A stretch of DNA of 64,000 bases from Leekyejoonella antrihumi (GCF_007845645.1 NZ_VCQV01000012.1:47471-111470); one strand, 5' to 3'. Shown: positions 54,900-64,000, counted from the first letter of the stretch. Notes: a model not told the origin generated them from the letters alone. Made by a program: numbers and translations.

Positions 54900-56030
54900 G
54901 TGAACACAGTCGACGAACGGCCTCCGACCGCGACCCTGACCGCGAACGATGCTCGCGTCGAGCTGGCGGCTCTGGCGGCCGAGCACGCCGACCTGCCGCA
55001 GCGGACCATCGCCGACAACACCCGCCGATACTTGCAGCCCGACTGGAACCAGTACGCCACCTGGTGCGCCCGACACAGCCTCGACGCACTGCCAGTCGAC
55101 CCGAAGCTCGTGGGTATGTACGTGCTCGCCGAGGCCAAGCTCACCCGGGCCGACGGAACCCCACAATTCAAGGCATCCTCGATCGGCCGGCACGTCGCCT
55201 CCATCGCCTGGATGGCCTACCAGACCGGCTCAGGACGCGGCCTCGGCAGCCACCCCGACGTAGCCAACGCGGTGAAGGCCGTCCGCCGAACCCGCCAGGA
55301 GCCCCGGGCCGCCAAGCATCCCCTGCTTCTGAACGACGTTACTGCCCTGATCAACGCCATGGACCACCGCAGGTGGCCGGCGGGCGTCATCGCGGCCCGG
55401 GATACCCTCGCGATCCTCCTCGGGTTCACCGCCGCGCTACGCCGTTCCGAGGCCGCCGCGCTGACGACCGCCCAGCTACACCCGGCGCCGGTCACCGCAG
55501 ACGGACTTCAAGTGCGGCTGGGCCGATCGAAGACCGACCAGGAGGGGCGCGGAGCGGTGCTCGGCATCCCGTTCGGCACCGCTTCCGTGACCTGTGTGCC
55601 CTGCGCCCGCATCCGCTGGCTGCACCTAATTGCGGCCGCGACTCGGCCCGAAGCCATGGAGCTCACACTGGTCACTCCCAGTAATCCGGCCGACTGGGAG
55701 CACGTCTGCGCCGATACGGCCCCGCCACTCGACCCGTCCACTCCCCTCCTGCGCCCCGTCGATAAGTTCGGCCGAATCGGCGCGGACCCGATCTCGGGCT
55801 CGGGGCTGAATGCCCTGCTCAAGCGTCGCCTGGGCGCGGCCGGCTACCACCCGCCGAACTACGGGTGGCACTCGCTGCGCGCGGGCATGGTCACCCAGGC
55901 TCGCCGCAACGGCGCCAGCACCCGCGCCGTCCGCCGCCAGACTCGCCACACCTCGGACGCCATGGTCGATGTCTACGACCGCGACTGGAACCCGCTGGAT
56001 GGGTCCGCAGTGCTCCAACTCGGGCTTTGA
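54900..56030 (+). CDS. Second tyrosine recombinase/integrase
   Basis: The 376-residue protein has a SAM-like N-terminal domain (TRRYLQPDWNQYATWCARHSLDALPVDPKLVGMYVLAEA). In the catalytic domain Arg lies in ILLGFTAALRRSEAAAL, the H-x-x-R is in YGWHSLRAGMVTQARRNGAS and the nucleophile is probably the Tyr of MVDVYDRDW after TRHTSDA. It resembles island-borne actinobacterial recombinases rather than phage integrases with arm domains. GTG start at 54900; upstream extension has no RBS. Confidence 0.85.
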   Translation: MNTVDERPPTATLTANDARVELAALAAEHADLPQRTIADNTRRYLQPDWNQYATWCARHSLDALPVDPKLVGMYVLAEAKLTRADGTPQFKASSIGRHVASIAWMAYQTGSGRGLGSHPDVANAVKAVRRTRQEPRAAKHPLLLNDVTALINAMDHRRWPAGVIAARDTLAILLGFTAALRRSEAAALTTAQLHPAPVTADGLQVRLGRSKTDQEGRGAVLGIPFGTASVTCVPCARIRWLHLIAAATRPEAMELTLVTPSNPADWEHVCADTAPPLDPSTPLLRPVDKFGRIGADPISGSGLNALLKRRLGAAGYHPPNYGWHSLRAGMVTQARRNGASTRAVRRQTRHTSDAMVDVYDRDWNPLDGSAVLQLGL

Positions 56031-56574
56031 CCGCCCGGGTCCACCGGTGGTCTTGGCCGCTATGTACTCCCTTCTCACCATCACCAGCCTGGCTGATGGC
56101 ACCCGCCAATTCACGTACAGGGCAACGGTTTCCGACGACGAAGAGTACCGCTGTTCCAGTCATGCTGGTGTAACTCGCCCAGAGTTGACTCACATCATGG
56201 ACCAGACGGTTCTTGTCTGTATCCCGACAATTGTCGCCGGACTCTTTCCACCGTCAGGCAGGCTTCGAGCACCTCACCCCAATAGGCTCGCACAATGGCG
56301 ACCAATCAAGTCTGCGCATCACTCTTTCGGCCGATATCGTTGAGAACAAAGATGTCCCGCAACTTCATCGATGTGGCATCACACTCTGGTAGCGTGTCTG
56401 CGGAGCCCCGGATGCGCGGGCCCATCTGCGCGCTGCGCAGACGGATAGTGGAAACAGCTACACCCGTCTCGAGGTGGGTGCTGGCGGCCTGGACCGTATC
56501 GAGTGCCGCGTGACTGTGGACGCAGTGTTGGACGGTCTCCCGGTACGTCGCACTATCGACACCGAGGAGCACCG
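56031..56574. other. Non-coding interval before the oxidoreductase pair
   Basis: About 540 bp of lower-GC sequence with no frame I can support. It should contain the promoter of the following operon. No clear operator palindrome was found. Confidence 0.45.
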
Positions 56575-58008
56575 ATGAGCCGCGCGTGGACGGTCCCGGG
56601 CATTGGCCACCTCGACCCGCCCGAGTTGGACGGGCAGTCCTACTGGATGGTGGATGCGCTTGCCGCCGAGGAACCTCACCCTGGCGGTGGGGCCCTGACG
56701 TCGACACTCCGGGCCGACGTCTGCATCGTCGGCGGCGGGTTCACCGGGCTCTGGACTGCGATTGAGCTCAAGCAACGAGACCCGAGCCTTGACGTCGTGC
56801 TACTTGAGGCCGGGGTATGCGGGTCCGGCGCGAGCGGCGCCAACGCCGGCATTCTTATGAACTTGTGGCCGAAACTGCCGGCTCTTATGCAGGCCGGAGG
56901 GGAGACCGAAGCGCTCGACGTCGCACGAGCATCGGTCGAGGTGATCGACTATGTAGAGCGGTTCTGTAAAGAACACGACATCGAGGCCGGACTGGAACGC
57001 AACGGCTGGCTCTGGGCGTCCACGAATAGCAGCCAGGACGGCGCCTGGAATACCACCCTCGCGGCTGCCCTCTCCCACAGCGGGTCCCCCTTCATTGAGG
57101 TCGACATGGACACCGCAACGCGAATCGCCGGCGCCCCGGTACGTTCTGGCGTACTCGACCCCAGCTGCGCTGGCGTCCATCCCGGCCGCCTCGTCCGCGG
57201 ACTCCTTCGGGCCGCCCGCTCCCTTGGTGTCACTGTCCACGAGCACAGCCCGATGACCGGTTTGGACTCGGAGCACGGGGCGACCGTGGTGCGCAGCACC
57301 CATGGGTCGGTACGTGCCGACTCGGTGGTTTTGGCCATCAACGCATGGTGCAACCAGTTCCCGGCGCTACGACGACACCTCCTCATGACAGCCTCCGACA
57401 ACGTCGTTGTCCGGCCTGGCTCACCGTCACACACGCCGCCGGTCACCACGAACGTATCCGACTCCGGCCGACTCCTGGACTACTGGCGCCCCCTGGAACA
57501 TGACAAAGTCCTCTTCGGCAAAGCCGGACTCGGTCTGGGCTGGGGCGTGCGAGGTGCAAGCACACAGTTCAGGACGGCACCGCGTCGTGCGAGCCTGATG
57601 AATCATATGACCCGGTCAGTACCAGCTCTGGCCGGCGCCGAGGTGATCTCCACCTGGCGCGCCCCCGTCGAGTACTCGCTGTCGTCGCTGCCCTTCTTTG
57701 GTGAGCTGCCGGACCATCCCGGCGTATATTTCGGCACCGGCTACTCGGGCGACGGCGTCGGCCCCTCCGTCTTAGGCGCCCGCATCCTGGCGAGCCTGTC
57801 AACTGGGGCCGACGACGGACTGGCCTCCTCGTTCCTCACGCGCCCGCCGGCTGGCCGCGGCCTACCCCCTGAACCGTTCCGCTTCCTGGGCGGACAGTTA
57901 GTTAAGGCGGCAATGCTCCGGCAGGAGCGGAAGCAGGACGAGGAGAAGCGGGTCGACGTGATGACCAATGTTCTCACCCGCATAGATCCCACATCCTTCG
58001 CCGGGTGA
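56575..58008 (+). CDS. FAD-dependent oxidoreductase, DAO family
   Basis: The 477-residue protein has a Rossmann FAD motif ADVCIVGGGFTGLWTAIELKQRDPSLDVVLLEAG near residues 45-80 and a GASGANAGILMNLW active-site entry. The C-terminal half is of the DAO type (FFGELPDHPGVYFGTGYSGDGVGPSVLGARILA). It is close to gamma-glutamylputrescine or glycine/sarcosine oxidase relatives, so it likely oxidises an amine or N-methyl amino acid. ATG with GAGGAG at a six-base spacing. It lies 42 bp from the TMADH-like gene. Confidence 0.88.
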   Translation: MSRAWTVPGIGHLDPPELDGQSYWMVDALAAEEPHPGGGALTSTLRADVCIVGGGFTGLWTAIELKQRDPSLDVVLLEAGVCGSGASGANAGILMNLWPKLPALMQAGGETEALDVARASVEVIDYVERFCKEHDIEAGLERNGWLWASTNSSQDGAWNTTLAAALSHSGSPFIEVDMDTATRIAGAPVRSGVLDPSCAGVHPGRLVRGLLRAARSLGVTVHEHSPMTGLDSEHGATVVRSTHGSVRADSVVLAINAWCNQFPALRRHLLMTASDNVVVRPGSPSHTPPVTTNVSDSGRLLDYWRPLEHDKVLFGKAGLGLGWGVRGASTQFRTAPRRASLMNHMTRSVPALAGAEVISTWRAPVEYSLSSLPFFGELPDHPGVYFGTGYSGDGVGPSVLGARILASLSTGADDGLASSFLTRPPAGRGLPPEPFRFLGGQLVKAAMLRQERKQDEEKRVDVMTNVLTRIDPTSFAG

Positions 58009-58050
58009 CCACCCACTGGACGATGCGTCAAACTGAGACTCAGACAAAAG

Positions 58051-60174
58051 ATGGTGAACGTCATGTCGACGGCTGAACATCACAAAATACTCTTCGAACC
58101 GATCGCTATCGGCCCCAAGACGCTTCGCAACCGCTTCTACAACGTGCCTCACGGCACCGCCTACGGGACTCTCCGTCCGGGCACCTGGGCAGCGTACCGG
58201 GCGGTTCGCGCGGAAGGCGGGTGGGCGGCCGTGTCCACGGAGTTCTCCAGTGTCGGCCCCAGCAGTGATGAGTGGCCGTTGCATTCAAGCGACTTCTGGG
58301 ACGAGGAAGACGCCTGTCGGCACAGGTTGATGGTGGATTCCGTCCATGATCATGGCGCGCTGGCCAGTATTGAACTCCATCACGGTGGCGCTCAGGCGCT
58401 ACGTCGACTCTCCCGTGAACCCGCGCTCTCCGCCTCCGGCCTGTCATCTGAGGTACCCCCGCCGTCGTACCCGCCGGAGACTCCAAAGACTATGACGCTA
58501 GACGACATCGAGCGGGTTCAGCGGTCCTTCGTGAACGCCGCAGTGCGCGCTCGCGATGTGGGTTACGACATCGTGGACGTGCTCGCGGGGTATGGCTATC
58601 TGTTCGCCCAGTTCCTGTCGCCCTTTCATAACCATCGCACCGACAGATATGGCGGATCTTTGGAGAACCGCGCGAGGTTCTGGCTCGAGACGCTCAGCCA
58701 GGTACGTGGCGCCGTGGGTGCTGACTGCGCCGTTGCGACACGGTTGTCGATCGAAACCCAAGGTCCGTGGGGGCACAGCATTGACGACAGCGTGGCACTT
58801 GTCAGGATGGGCGACCCACTGGTCGACCTCTGGGACCTGAACTTCGGGTCAAGTCTAGACTGGGAGACGGATATCAGTCCCTCGCGACTCTTTCCCGAAG
58901 GCCGGAACCTCGAGCGTATTGGTCGGGTTCGCCGAGCTACGGAGAAACCGGTGGTCGGAGTGTCGCGACTGACGAGCCCTGATCTTATGGCGCAGGCCGT
59001 GCGATCCGGCCTCATCGACATCGTTGGCTCGGCCCGTCAGTCCATCGCGGACCCCTTTTTCCCGACGAAGGTCCAGGAGGGACGCACCGAGGACATCCGC
59101 GAATGCATGGGGATCAACTACTGCATCAGCAGCCTTGACCGAGGCAATCTCGCCTGTGCCCAGAACGCGACCGCAGGGGAGGAGTTCAGACGCGGGTGGC
59201 ACCCGGAGCGTTTCGAACCTCTGACCAACCCTGAGGTCAACGTCCTGGTGGTGGGCGCCGGCCCAGCAGGTATGGAGGCTGCGATCGGTCTGGCGAGACG
59301 GGGAGCCGAGATGGTGCACCTGGTGGACGCGACGGAGCACCTCGGCGGGCATCTCCGGCCTGTCGCCGGGCTGTCCGGCATGCGGGAGTGGACACGGTTT
59401 ATCGACCACCGACAGATCCAGATCGACAAGCTCCCAAACCTGCAGTTCATCCCATCGACCAGGCTCGACGCCACCGACGTCCGCAACTACGGAGCCTCTC
59501 ATGTGGTGGTAGCGACTGGAGCTCGCTGGCTGCGCACAGGAGCCACACCCGGAACACACGCGCCACTGGCAGGACTCGTTGAAGACGCCGACTGGGTGTA
59601 CACACCCGAGCAACTGATTGTGGAAGACCAACGCCCTGCTGAGGGAAGCCACATCACGGTCTACGACACCGAGGGCTACTACATGGGCGCCGGCCTCGCT
59701 CAGCTCCTCGCAGATGAGGGGTACGAAGTCGCCGTCGTCACCCCCCACGTGCAGGTGGCAGCCGAGGCAGACATGACGTTGGAGAGTCCCACGATCCGAG
59801 CGGCGCTTCACCGCAGCGGTGTGGTGGTGCATCGCAACATCTCGTTGACCGCAACCCACCGCAGGCGTGTCGTCGGACTGGGCGAATTTGATGAGCCGTT
59901 CTCGCTGGAGACCGACGCACTCGTCCTGGTGACAATGCGGGCCCCGGTGGACAAGCTCTACCAAGAGCTCATCAGTGATCGCGAGGCACTGGCTGACTCG
60001 GAGATCCAAGCCGTCCACTGCGTCGGGGACGCTCTATCGCCACGCGCGATGGCCGAAGCGATGTTCGATGGTCATCGCCTGGCGCGCGAGTTCGAGTCGC
60101 CCGATCCCGCGATCGCACACGCGTACAAGCGCGAGCCGCTGCGGCTGACTCTGCAGGGATATCGCCAGAGATGA
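58051..60174 (+). CDS. TMADH-like NADH:flavin oxidoreductase with altered cofactor sites
   Basis: In this 707-residue protein an OYE-type (beta/alpha)8 FMN domain (residues 10-370), an iron-sulfur segment and a C-terminal NAD(P)/FAD-like domain (VNVLVVGAGPAGMEAAIGLARRG) follow the order of trimethylamine and histamine dehydrogenases. Many stretches match (ILFEPIAIGPKTLRNRFYNVPH, QNATAGEEFRRGWHPERF). But the FMN-linking Cys after VPH is Gly, and the cluster motif reads CMGINYCISS...ACAQN with Ile in place of the second Cys. The Tyr and His of the amine pocket are also changed. It is probably a relative with another substrate and no covalent FMN. Confidence 0.88.
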   Translation: MVNVMSTAEHHKILFEPIAIGPKTLRNRFYNVPHGTAYGTLRPGTWAAYRAVRAEGGWAAVSTEFSSVGPSSDEWPLHSSDFWDEEDACRHRLMVDSVHDHGALASIELHHGGAQALRRLSREPALSASGLSSEVPPPSYPPETPKTMTLDDIERVQRSFVNAAVRARDVGYDIVDVLAGYGYLFAQFLSPFHNHRTDRYGGSLENRARFWLETLSQVRGAVGADCAVATRLSIETQGPWGHSIDDSVALVRMGDPLVDLWDLNFGSSLDWETDISPSRLFPEGRNLERIGRVRRATEKPVVGVSRLTSPDLMAQAVRSGLIDIVGSARQSIADPFFPTKVQEGRTEDIRECMGINYCISSLDRGNLACAQNATAGEEFRRGWHPERFEPLTNPEVNVLVVGAGPAGMEAAIGLARRGAEMVHLVDATEHLGGHLRPVAGLSGMREWTRFIDHRQIQIDKLPNLQFIPSTRLDATDVRNYGASHVVVATGARWLRTGATPGTHAPLAGLVEDADWVYTPEQLIVEDQRPAEGSHITVYDTEGYYMGAGLAQLLADEGYEVAVVTPHVQVAAEADMTLESPTIRAALHRSGVVVHRNISLTATHRRRVVGLGEFDEPFSLETDALVLVTMRAPVDKLYQELISDREALADSEIQAVHCVGDALSPRAMAEAMFDGHRLAREFESPDPAIAHAYKREPLRLTLQGYRQR

Positions 60175-60364
60175 CCCGCCGTCGCGGCACATGCACCTCA
60201 AGCGTGCATGTCATGGGAGAGCGGAATCGATAGGCTCTCGGGCCTCACACTTGTCGGATTAGCCAGGTGTGGACCCTGTCCGGCAACACCAGCCGTGCGC
60301 GGACGAGTCATGGCCCGTAACGGCGACCCCTCGACGATCTGTCCATCGGTGACTTGAAGAGGCA

Positions 60365-60989
60365 CTATCCACCACGTGCCGCGCGCAGGAGCCCCTCGAA
60401 GGTGGGTAGTTTGACCCGCTGCCGGCCGGACGCACTACCGGCCCTCTTCTCCGCCTCATCAATCCGCCACCATCCAGGGGCATCGACCAAATCCGGACGA
60501 CGGTCCGATATGAGGTCGATGAGCCGAGGCACATCCTCGCTTGGCTCAGCGAGACGCTGTTCAGCGAGATCGCTGAGCAGCGAGGAGATCGTCTCGGCGG
60601 AGTCGGCACGATTGCTTCCGATCCCTCCCGTTGGGCCGCGCTTGATCCAGCCGGTGCAATACACGCCGCGGACAGGTTGCTTCGTCGTCGGATCCGTCAC
60701 CCTCCCCGCCACGTTCGGGATGACGCCAGCCGAGTCGTCGAATGGCAGGCCGGGTGCCGCGCGACCTCGAAATCCGATGGCTCGCACAACGAGGGATGTC
60801 TCGAGTGTCTCGGTCGTGCCGTCCGGACGCTTGAATACAACTCCGGACACTGCATCGTCACCGACGAGCTCGGTCGGGGACAGGCGAAAGCGCATCACGA
60901 TCCGGCGCGCTGCGCTCCGTTCACGCTGAGCGGCCGCATCGATGATCGCTCGACGTTGAGCGAAGCCGACAGTCGATCCACCTGTCACT
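60365..60989 (-). pseudogene. fprA: C-terminal fragment of a ferredoxin-NADP+ reductase (fprA)
   Basis: About 208 residues of the adrenodoxin-reductase-like FprA family are readable: RRIVMRFRLSPTELVGDDAVSGVVF, LVVRAIGFRGRAAPGLPFDD, VYCTGWIKRGPTGGIGSNRAD and the final RVKLPTFEGLLRAARG. Upstream coding is interrupted at the IS21 end (60990). The missing middle continues on the far side of the element. Confidence 0.85.
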
Positions 60990-61043
60990 TGCCAGGGTGA
61001 TGGGACCACCTCGTTGCCACGAGGATGGGACCACTTGGTCATG

Positions 61044-61862
61044 TCAGTGAGCATCGTGGTCCTCGCTTTCGGAGTCAAGGTCGGCGCGCCGGGTGGGGCG
61101 GTCTCGTTGCCGGTAGGAGGGGCCTTCGATGATCAGGGTGTGTGCTGCGGAGGTGAGCCGGTCGATCGCGGATTGCGCGAGCAGCGCATCGCTGGTCATA
61201 GTCAGCCACTCGGCCGGCTCACGGTTTGAGGTCACGATCGTGGATGCCTTGTGGTGTCGCTCGACGACCAGCTCGTAGAAGTCGTTGGTCTCGATCGCGT
61301 CGAGTGATCTGAGCGCGAAGTCGTCGAGGATGAGGAGATCGACGCGGGCCAAGCGGCGCATCTCCGCGGCCAGGGTGTTGTCGAGGCGGGCTGCTCTCAG
61401 TCGGGTGAACAGCTTGTCGGCGCGGGATGCGACCACGGACAGTCGCCGGCGGATCGCGGCGTGTCCGAGGGCGTGTGCGAGGTGGGTCTTGCCGACGCCG
61501 ACGGGGCCGAGGATCAGCACGTTGTGACCGGCCTCGGTGAACGCGAGACTCGTCAGGTCCGAGGCCAGGCCCCGGTCGTAGCGCAGGTCGTCTGGTTCGG
61601 TCCAGGTCTCCCACCGCATGGCGGGGTCCAGGCCGGCGGTGCGGGCGCGTAGTGTCGCGGAGCGGGACTCGCGGCGGGTGACCTCGTCGGACAGCAGCAG
61701 CTCGAGGAACGCGGCGTGGCCCATCTTGCGGGTCCGGGCCAGGGCGAGGCGTTCGGGCAGGGTGTCCTTCAGCCCGCCGAGCTTGAGGGTGCGCAGGATT
61801 CGTGTCAGGTCGGTGCTCACGGGGTCGATCGGTCCGGCCTCTTCACGCGTGGTGGTGGTCAT
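61044..61862 (-). CDS. istB: IS21 helper ATPase IstB
   Basis: The 272-residue AAA+ protein has Walker A LGPVGVGKTHLAHAL, Walker B VDLLILDDFALRS, and sensor TIVTSNREPAEW. It recruits IstA to target DNA. The ATG overlaps the istA stop (ATGA). Complete. Confidence 0.95.
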   Translation of the reverse strand: MTTTTREEAGPIDPVSTDLTRILRTLKLGGLKDTLPERLALARTRKMGHAAFLELLLSDEVTRRESRSATLRARTAGLDPAMRWETWTEPDDLRYDRGLASDLTSLAFTEAGHNVLILGPVGVGKTHLAHALGHAAIRRRLSVVASRADKLFTRLRAARLDNTLAAEMRRLARVDLLILDDFALRSLDAIETNDFYELVVERHHKASTIVTSNREPAEWLTMTSDALLAQSAIDRLTSAAHTLIIEGPSYRQRDRPTRRADLDSESEDHDAH

Positions 61863-63457
61863 TGGTTGGTCTCCTGTTCGGGGGTGGCGGACAGTCCGCC
61901 TCGGATGAGGGTCAGCTGGATGGCGCCGCCGGCCATGGCGAACTCGCCGGGGTCGCGGGCGAACCGCCCGGACTGTGACCCGGCTGCGGTCGGCAGGTCG
62001 GGCGTTTTTCTCTCGGTGGCCTTTTCGAGCATCGCGGCGATCTTGCCGACGGCCACGACGTCCAGGTCTAGCGAGGTGGAGCAGGCGTCCTCGACGGGGC
62101 CGGGCCCGTACCGGCGGACCAGCCCGAGCAACCGGTACACCGACCGCATCCGGGTCCACGGCAGCGGGTCGTCCAACAACCGTTCGGCGTAGATGCCAAT
62201 GTTCTCACCGTGATTCGCCGCCGTGGCGATCAGCTTGGTCAGGTCTCGCATCGCGTACCCCGCCTTGACCTCGGGCAGGTCGGCCGGGTCCGTGGACCTG
62301 CCGCCCGGCGGCTGTCGCGGGTGGGTCTTGACCAGCTGCCCGCGGTGGGACAGCTTGACCAGCTGGGAGTCGGCGCGGGCGTCCAGGTGCTGGCCCAGCC
62401 AGGCCTCGGGCACCGAGTACAGCGCGCGGGCGACCTCGACGTGGAAGTCTCGGTGGACCTTGACTCGGGTGAACGTCGGCACATCGTACGGTTCGGGAAC
62501 CGGGAGCAGGCACGGCTTCTCGTCGGTCTGAAATACCTCGATCGGGCGCGCGGCGGTGGTCCCGTGGATCCGTGTGCCCGCCGTGGTCGCGCACCAGGCC
62601 GTCGCGCGGGCTTGCGCGTCGGCCAGGTCGGCGAACGTCTCGCCGGCGAAGAAGTTGCCGCGTACGTACTGCACGGTCCGCTCGACCTTGGGTTTGTCCC
62701 GAGGCCGGCGGACCCGGGCGGTGTCGGTGGCGAACCCGACATGCTGGGCGTAGTCCAACCAACCCGTGCTCAGCCTCGGGTTGACCGGGTCTGCGTCAGT
62801 GACGACCGGCTTCAGATTGTCGGGGATGATCACCTGGAACACGCCGTCGAAGAACGCCCACGCGGCCTCGCACCCGGCGATCACCGCGGCCAACGTCTGC
62901 GAGTACGTCAACCAGACGAACATGTGCCGCGAGTACCCCGCGGTGAAGATCAGCGCGTGCACCTTGCGGCGCTTGCCCGTCTCCGGGTCGATGATGAGGC
63001 CCATCTGCGCGAAGTCGATCTGGCACTCCACCCCGGGCTCCCCATCGAGCACCCGCACCGTGGTCTCCTTCGCGCGAAACCCGCACTCGGCCACCGCGAA
63101 CCGGTGCACCGTGCGATACGGCACCGTGCAGCCGGCCCGGGTCAGCAGCTCGTGGACCTTGACCACACTCAACGCGTCCGGCACGTCCAACCAGGCACGG
63201 ATCTGCTCCCGACGAGCCAGCAGCTCGTCCCAGCCGGTCCCGTGCCCGTTCGGGCGGGACGGGCGCACCGCGCCGACCACGACCCCGATCAGCTCGTCAG
63301 TCAACGCGTCCGGACCGGCCTCCCGGGACAGGCCCGCGTCCTGCGCGGCCTGCACGTACCGGCGTGCCGTCTTACGGTCCACTCCCGCCCGCGCCGCGAC
63401 CGTGCGCAGCCCGACCCCGTCGAGCCAGCTGCGCAGGACCTCACGCACCTCAACCAT
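61859..63457 (-). CDS. istA: IS21 transposase IstA
   Basis: The 532-residue protein has an N-terminal helix-turn-helix (EVLRSWLDGVGLRTVAARAGVDRKTARRYV) and a DDE integrase core: first Asp in VECQIDFAQMG, second in VIIPDNLKPVV, and Glu in RRPRDKPKVERTVQYVR. GGGAGG RBS before the ATG at 63457; a longer start is less likely. Apparently intact. Confidence 0.95.
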   Translation of the reverse strand: MVEVREVLRSWLDGVGLRTVAARAGVDRKTARRYVQAAQDAGLSREAGPDALTDELIGVVVGAVRPSRPNGHGTGWDELLARREQIRAWLDVPDALSVVKVHELLTRAGCTVPYRTVHRFAVAECGFRAKETTVRVLDGEPGVECQIDFAQMGLIIDPETGKRRKVHALIFTAGYSRHMFVWLTYSQTLAAVIAGCEAAWAFFDGVFQVIIPDNLKPVVTDADPVNPRLSTGWLDYAQHVGFATDTARVRRPRDKPKVERTVQYVRGNFFAGETFADLADAQARATAWCATTAGTRIHGTTAARPIEVFQTDEKPCLLPVPEPYDVPTFTRVKVHRDFHVEVARALYSVPEAWLGQHLDARADSQLVKLSHRGQLVKTHPRQPPGGRSTDPADLPEVKAGYAMRDLTKLIATAANHGENIGIYAERLLDDPLPWTRMRSVYRLLGLVRRYGPGPVEDACSTSLDLDVVAVGKIAAMLEKATERKTPDLPTAAGSQSGRFARDPGEFAMAGGAIQLTLIRGGLSATPEQETNQ

Positions 63458-63635
63458 TCCAACCTCCCGGAACACCACCGCTGTTGACCTCCACGCCGAC
63501 GAATACGACGAGGCGAGTCAACGAGCGACCCGAGGACTCCACCGGCACGACACGCCGGGTGGTCCCATAACTGGCAACAAGCTGGTCCCATGAGATTGGC
63601 AGAAAACCGCTCAGAGTGGTCCCATGCTCATGGCA

Positions 63636-63897
63636 GGCGACACCACCTGGACTCACGGCCTCCAGTTCGTGCTCGGTCACCGTCGCCTCGGCTGGATCGG
63701 CTACCAGGTCGACTCCTGGTAGCCGGGACATGGCGAGCAGCTCGGACGTACTGCATGCGGCGAACACCTGGCCGCGGCGACCAACGATTACGACCTCCTC
63801 GATGGCGCTCGTACGAAGCGACCCAAGCGCGATGTCCGACATCGAACTCTTCTCGTAGGTGGTCACCGGCAGTGCTAGCCTGCGTCTTTCACGGGTT
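63636..63897 (-). pseudogene. fprA: Middle fragment of the broken fprA gene
   Basis: The minus strand reads SDIALGSLRTSAIEEVVIVGRRGQVFAACSTSELLAMSRLPGVDLVADPAEATV in FprA-family order, directly preceding the missing part of the fragment at 60365-60989. The N-terminal 150 residues are absent, apparently cut by the element at the window end. Confidence 0.75.
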
Positions 63898-63923
63898 GAG
63901 GTGTGACGCGCGGTCGGGGGACG

Positions 63924-63995
63924 TGAAAGTGCCTGTGCTGTAAGAGATACTTGGGTTTGCGACAACTCAGGATCTCTACAGGACAGGCACTTTCA
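63924..63995. repeat. Inverted 24/25-bp terminal-repeat pair at window end
   Basis: TGAAAGTGCCTGTGCTGTA at 63924 and its inverted counterpart ending at 63995 match in 23 bases with one mismatch and one bulge, around a 23-bp centre. It looks like two transposon ends facing each other, or one end with an internal inverted copy, so an IS probably continues past 64 kb. Confidence 0.6.
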
Positions 63996-64000
63996 AGGTG

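Larger units (their letters stand above)
60990..63635 (-). mobile_element. IS21-family insertion sequence
   Basis: The element is 2646 bp. Repeats of the form TGCCA-N5-ATGGGACCA occur twice at the left end (60990 and 61015) and twice plus a shortened copy at the right (inverted at 63617, 63583, 63560). Between them lie istA and istB, overlapping by four bases. It splits fprA. No clear target duplication is visible at the edges chosen. Confidence 0.88.

Noticed and set aside
58051..60174. Calling the protein trimethylamine dehydrogenase.
   Set aside because: The Cys for covalent FMN, one cluster Cys and the amine-pocket residues are replaced, so the specific name is not supported.
60980..63645. 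A target-site duplication flanking the IS21 element.
   Set aside because: Bases outside TGCCA at 60990 and 63635 do not repeat convincingly.

Overview
The window is high-GC DNA from an actinomycete. A DUF222/HNH '13E12-like' protein, a Mycobacterium-type SigK/RskA locus, many GTG/TTG starts, four-base ATGA/GTGA gene overlaps and a family of dispersed 'ggttgagccgggcgag...cccgtgtcgaaacc' repeats all fit Micrococcales, perhaps a Dermacoccaceae- or Intrasporangiaceae-like genus. The genus is inference; no marker gene settles it. Starts were moved from the longest ORF to the best RBS or overlap where the sequence allowed.

Layout. 1-5.8 kb: 3' end of kup, an mntR-mntH pair, a DUF222-HNH protein and a nitrilase-family amidohydrolase. 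5.9-14.7 kb: a leftward type I restriction-modification operon of four overlapping or close genes (a methylase-like/TRD protein, hsdM, hsdS, hsdR), invaded by short repeats, one block of which sits in frame inside hsdM. 14.8-16.4 kb: small secreted, Zn-ribbon and phosphatase-like proteins. 16.4-20.6 kb: a GntR regulator divergent from an MFS-CoA transferase-crotonase operon. 20.6-23.6 kb: SGNH hydrolase, aldo/keto reductase and a small zinc protein. 23.7-30.5 kb: a xylose-type ABC importer (xylFGH) downstream of a response regulator and a very unusual ABC-ATPase/GAF/histidine-kinase fusion. 30.5-35.4 kb: a decayed DUF1524 HNH gene, a COG4705 membrane protein, a tail-to-tail two-component pair and a FetAB-type exporter. 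35.4-43.3 kb: a SigK/RskA locus with a class F-like sortase and a fatty-acid-modifying operon (FAD oxidoreductase, DUF1365, two cyclopropane-synthase-like methyltransferases, DUF1295); three promoters share the same CCAATCC-N16/17-CGAAT element. 43.3-51.0 kb: complete kdpFABCDE with tandem KdpE-like sites.

51.06-64 kb: accessory DNA. A tRNA with a CAT anticodon is followed by a terminator, paired 17-19 bp palindromes and a tyrosine integrase, which suggests an integrative island. Inside are an IS110-family element with a candidate bridge RNA, a second tyrosine recombinase, two flavoenzyme genes (DAO-type and a TMADH-like protein lacking key cofactor cysteines), and a ferredoxin-NADP reductase gene broken by an IS21-family element and cut again by another terminal-repeat structure at the window end.

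The most notable signals are the ABC-GAF-kinase fusion beside its likely target transporter with three phased direct repeats before xylF, the SigK-linked lipid/sortase regulon readable from the promoters, the catalytically empty methylase-like gene heading the type I operon, repeat invasion of hsdM without frame loss, and the two-loop RNA fold before the IS110 transposase.
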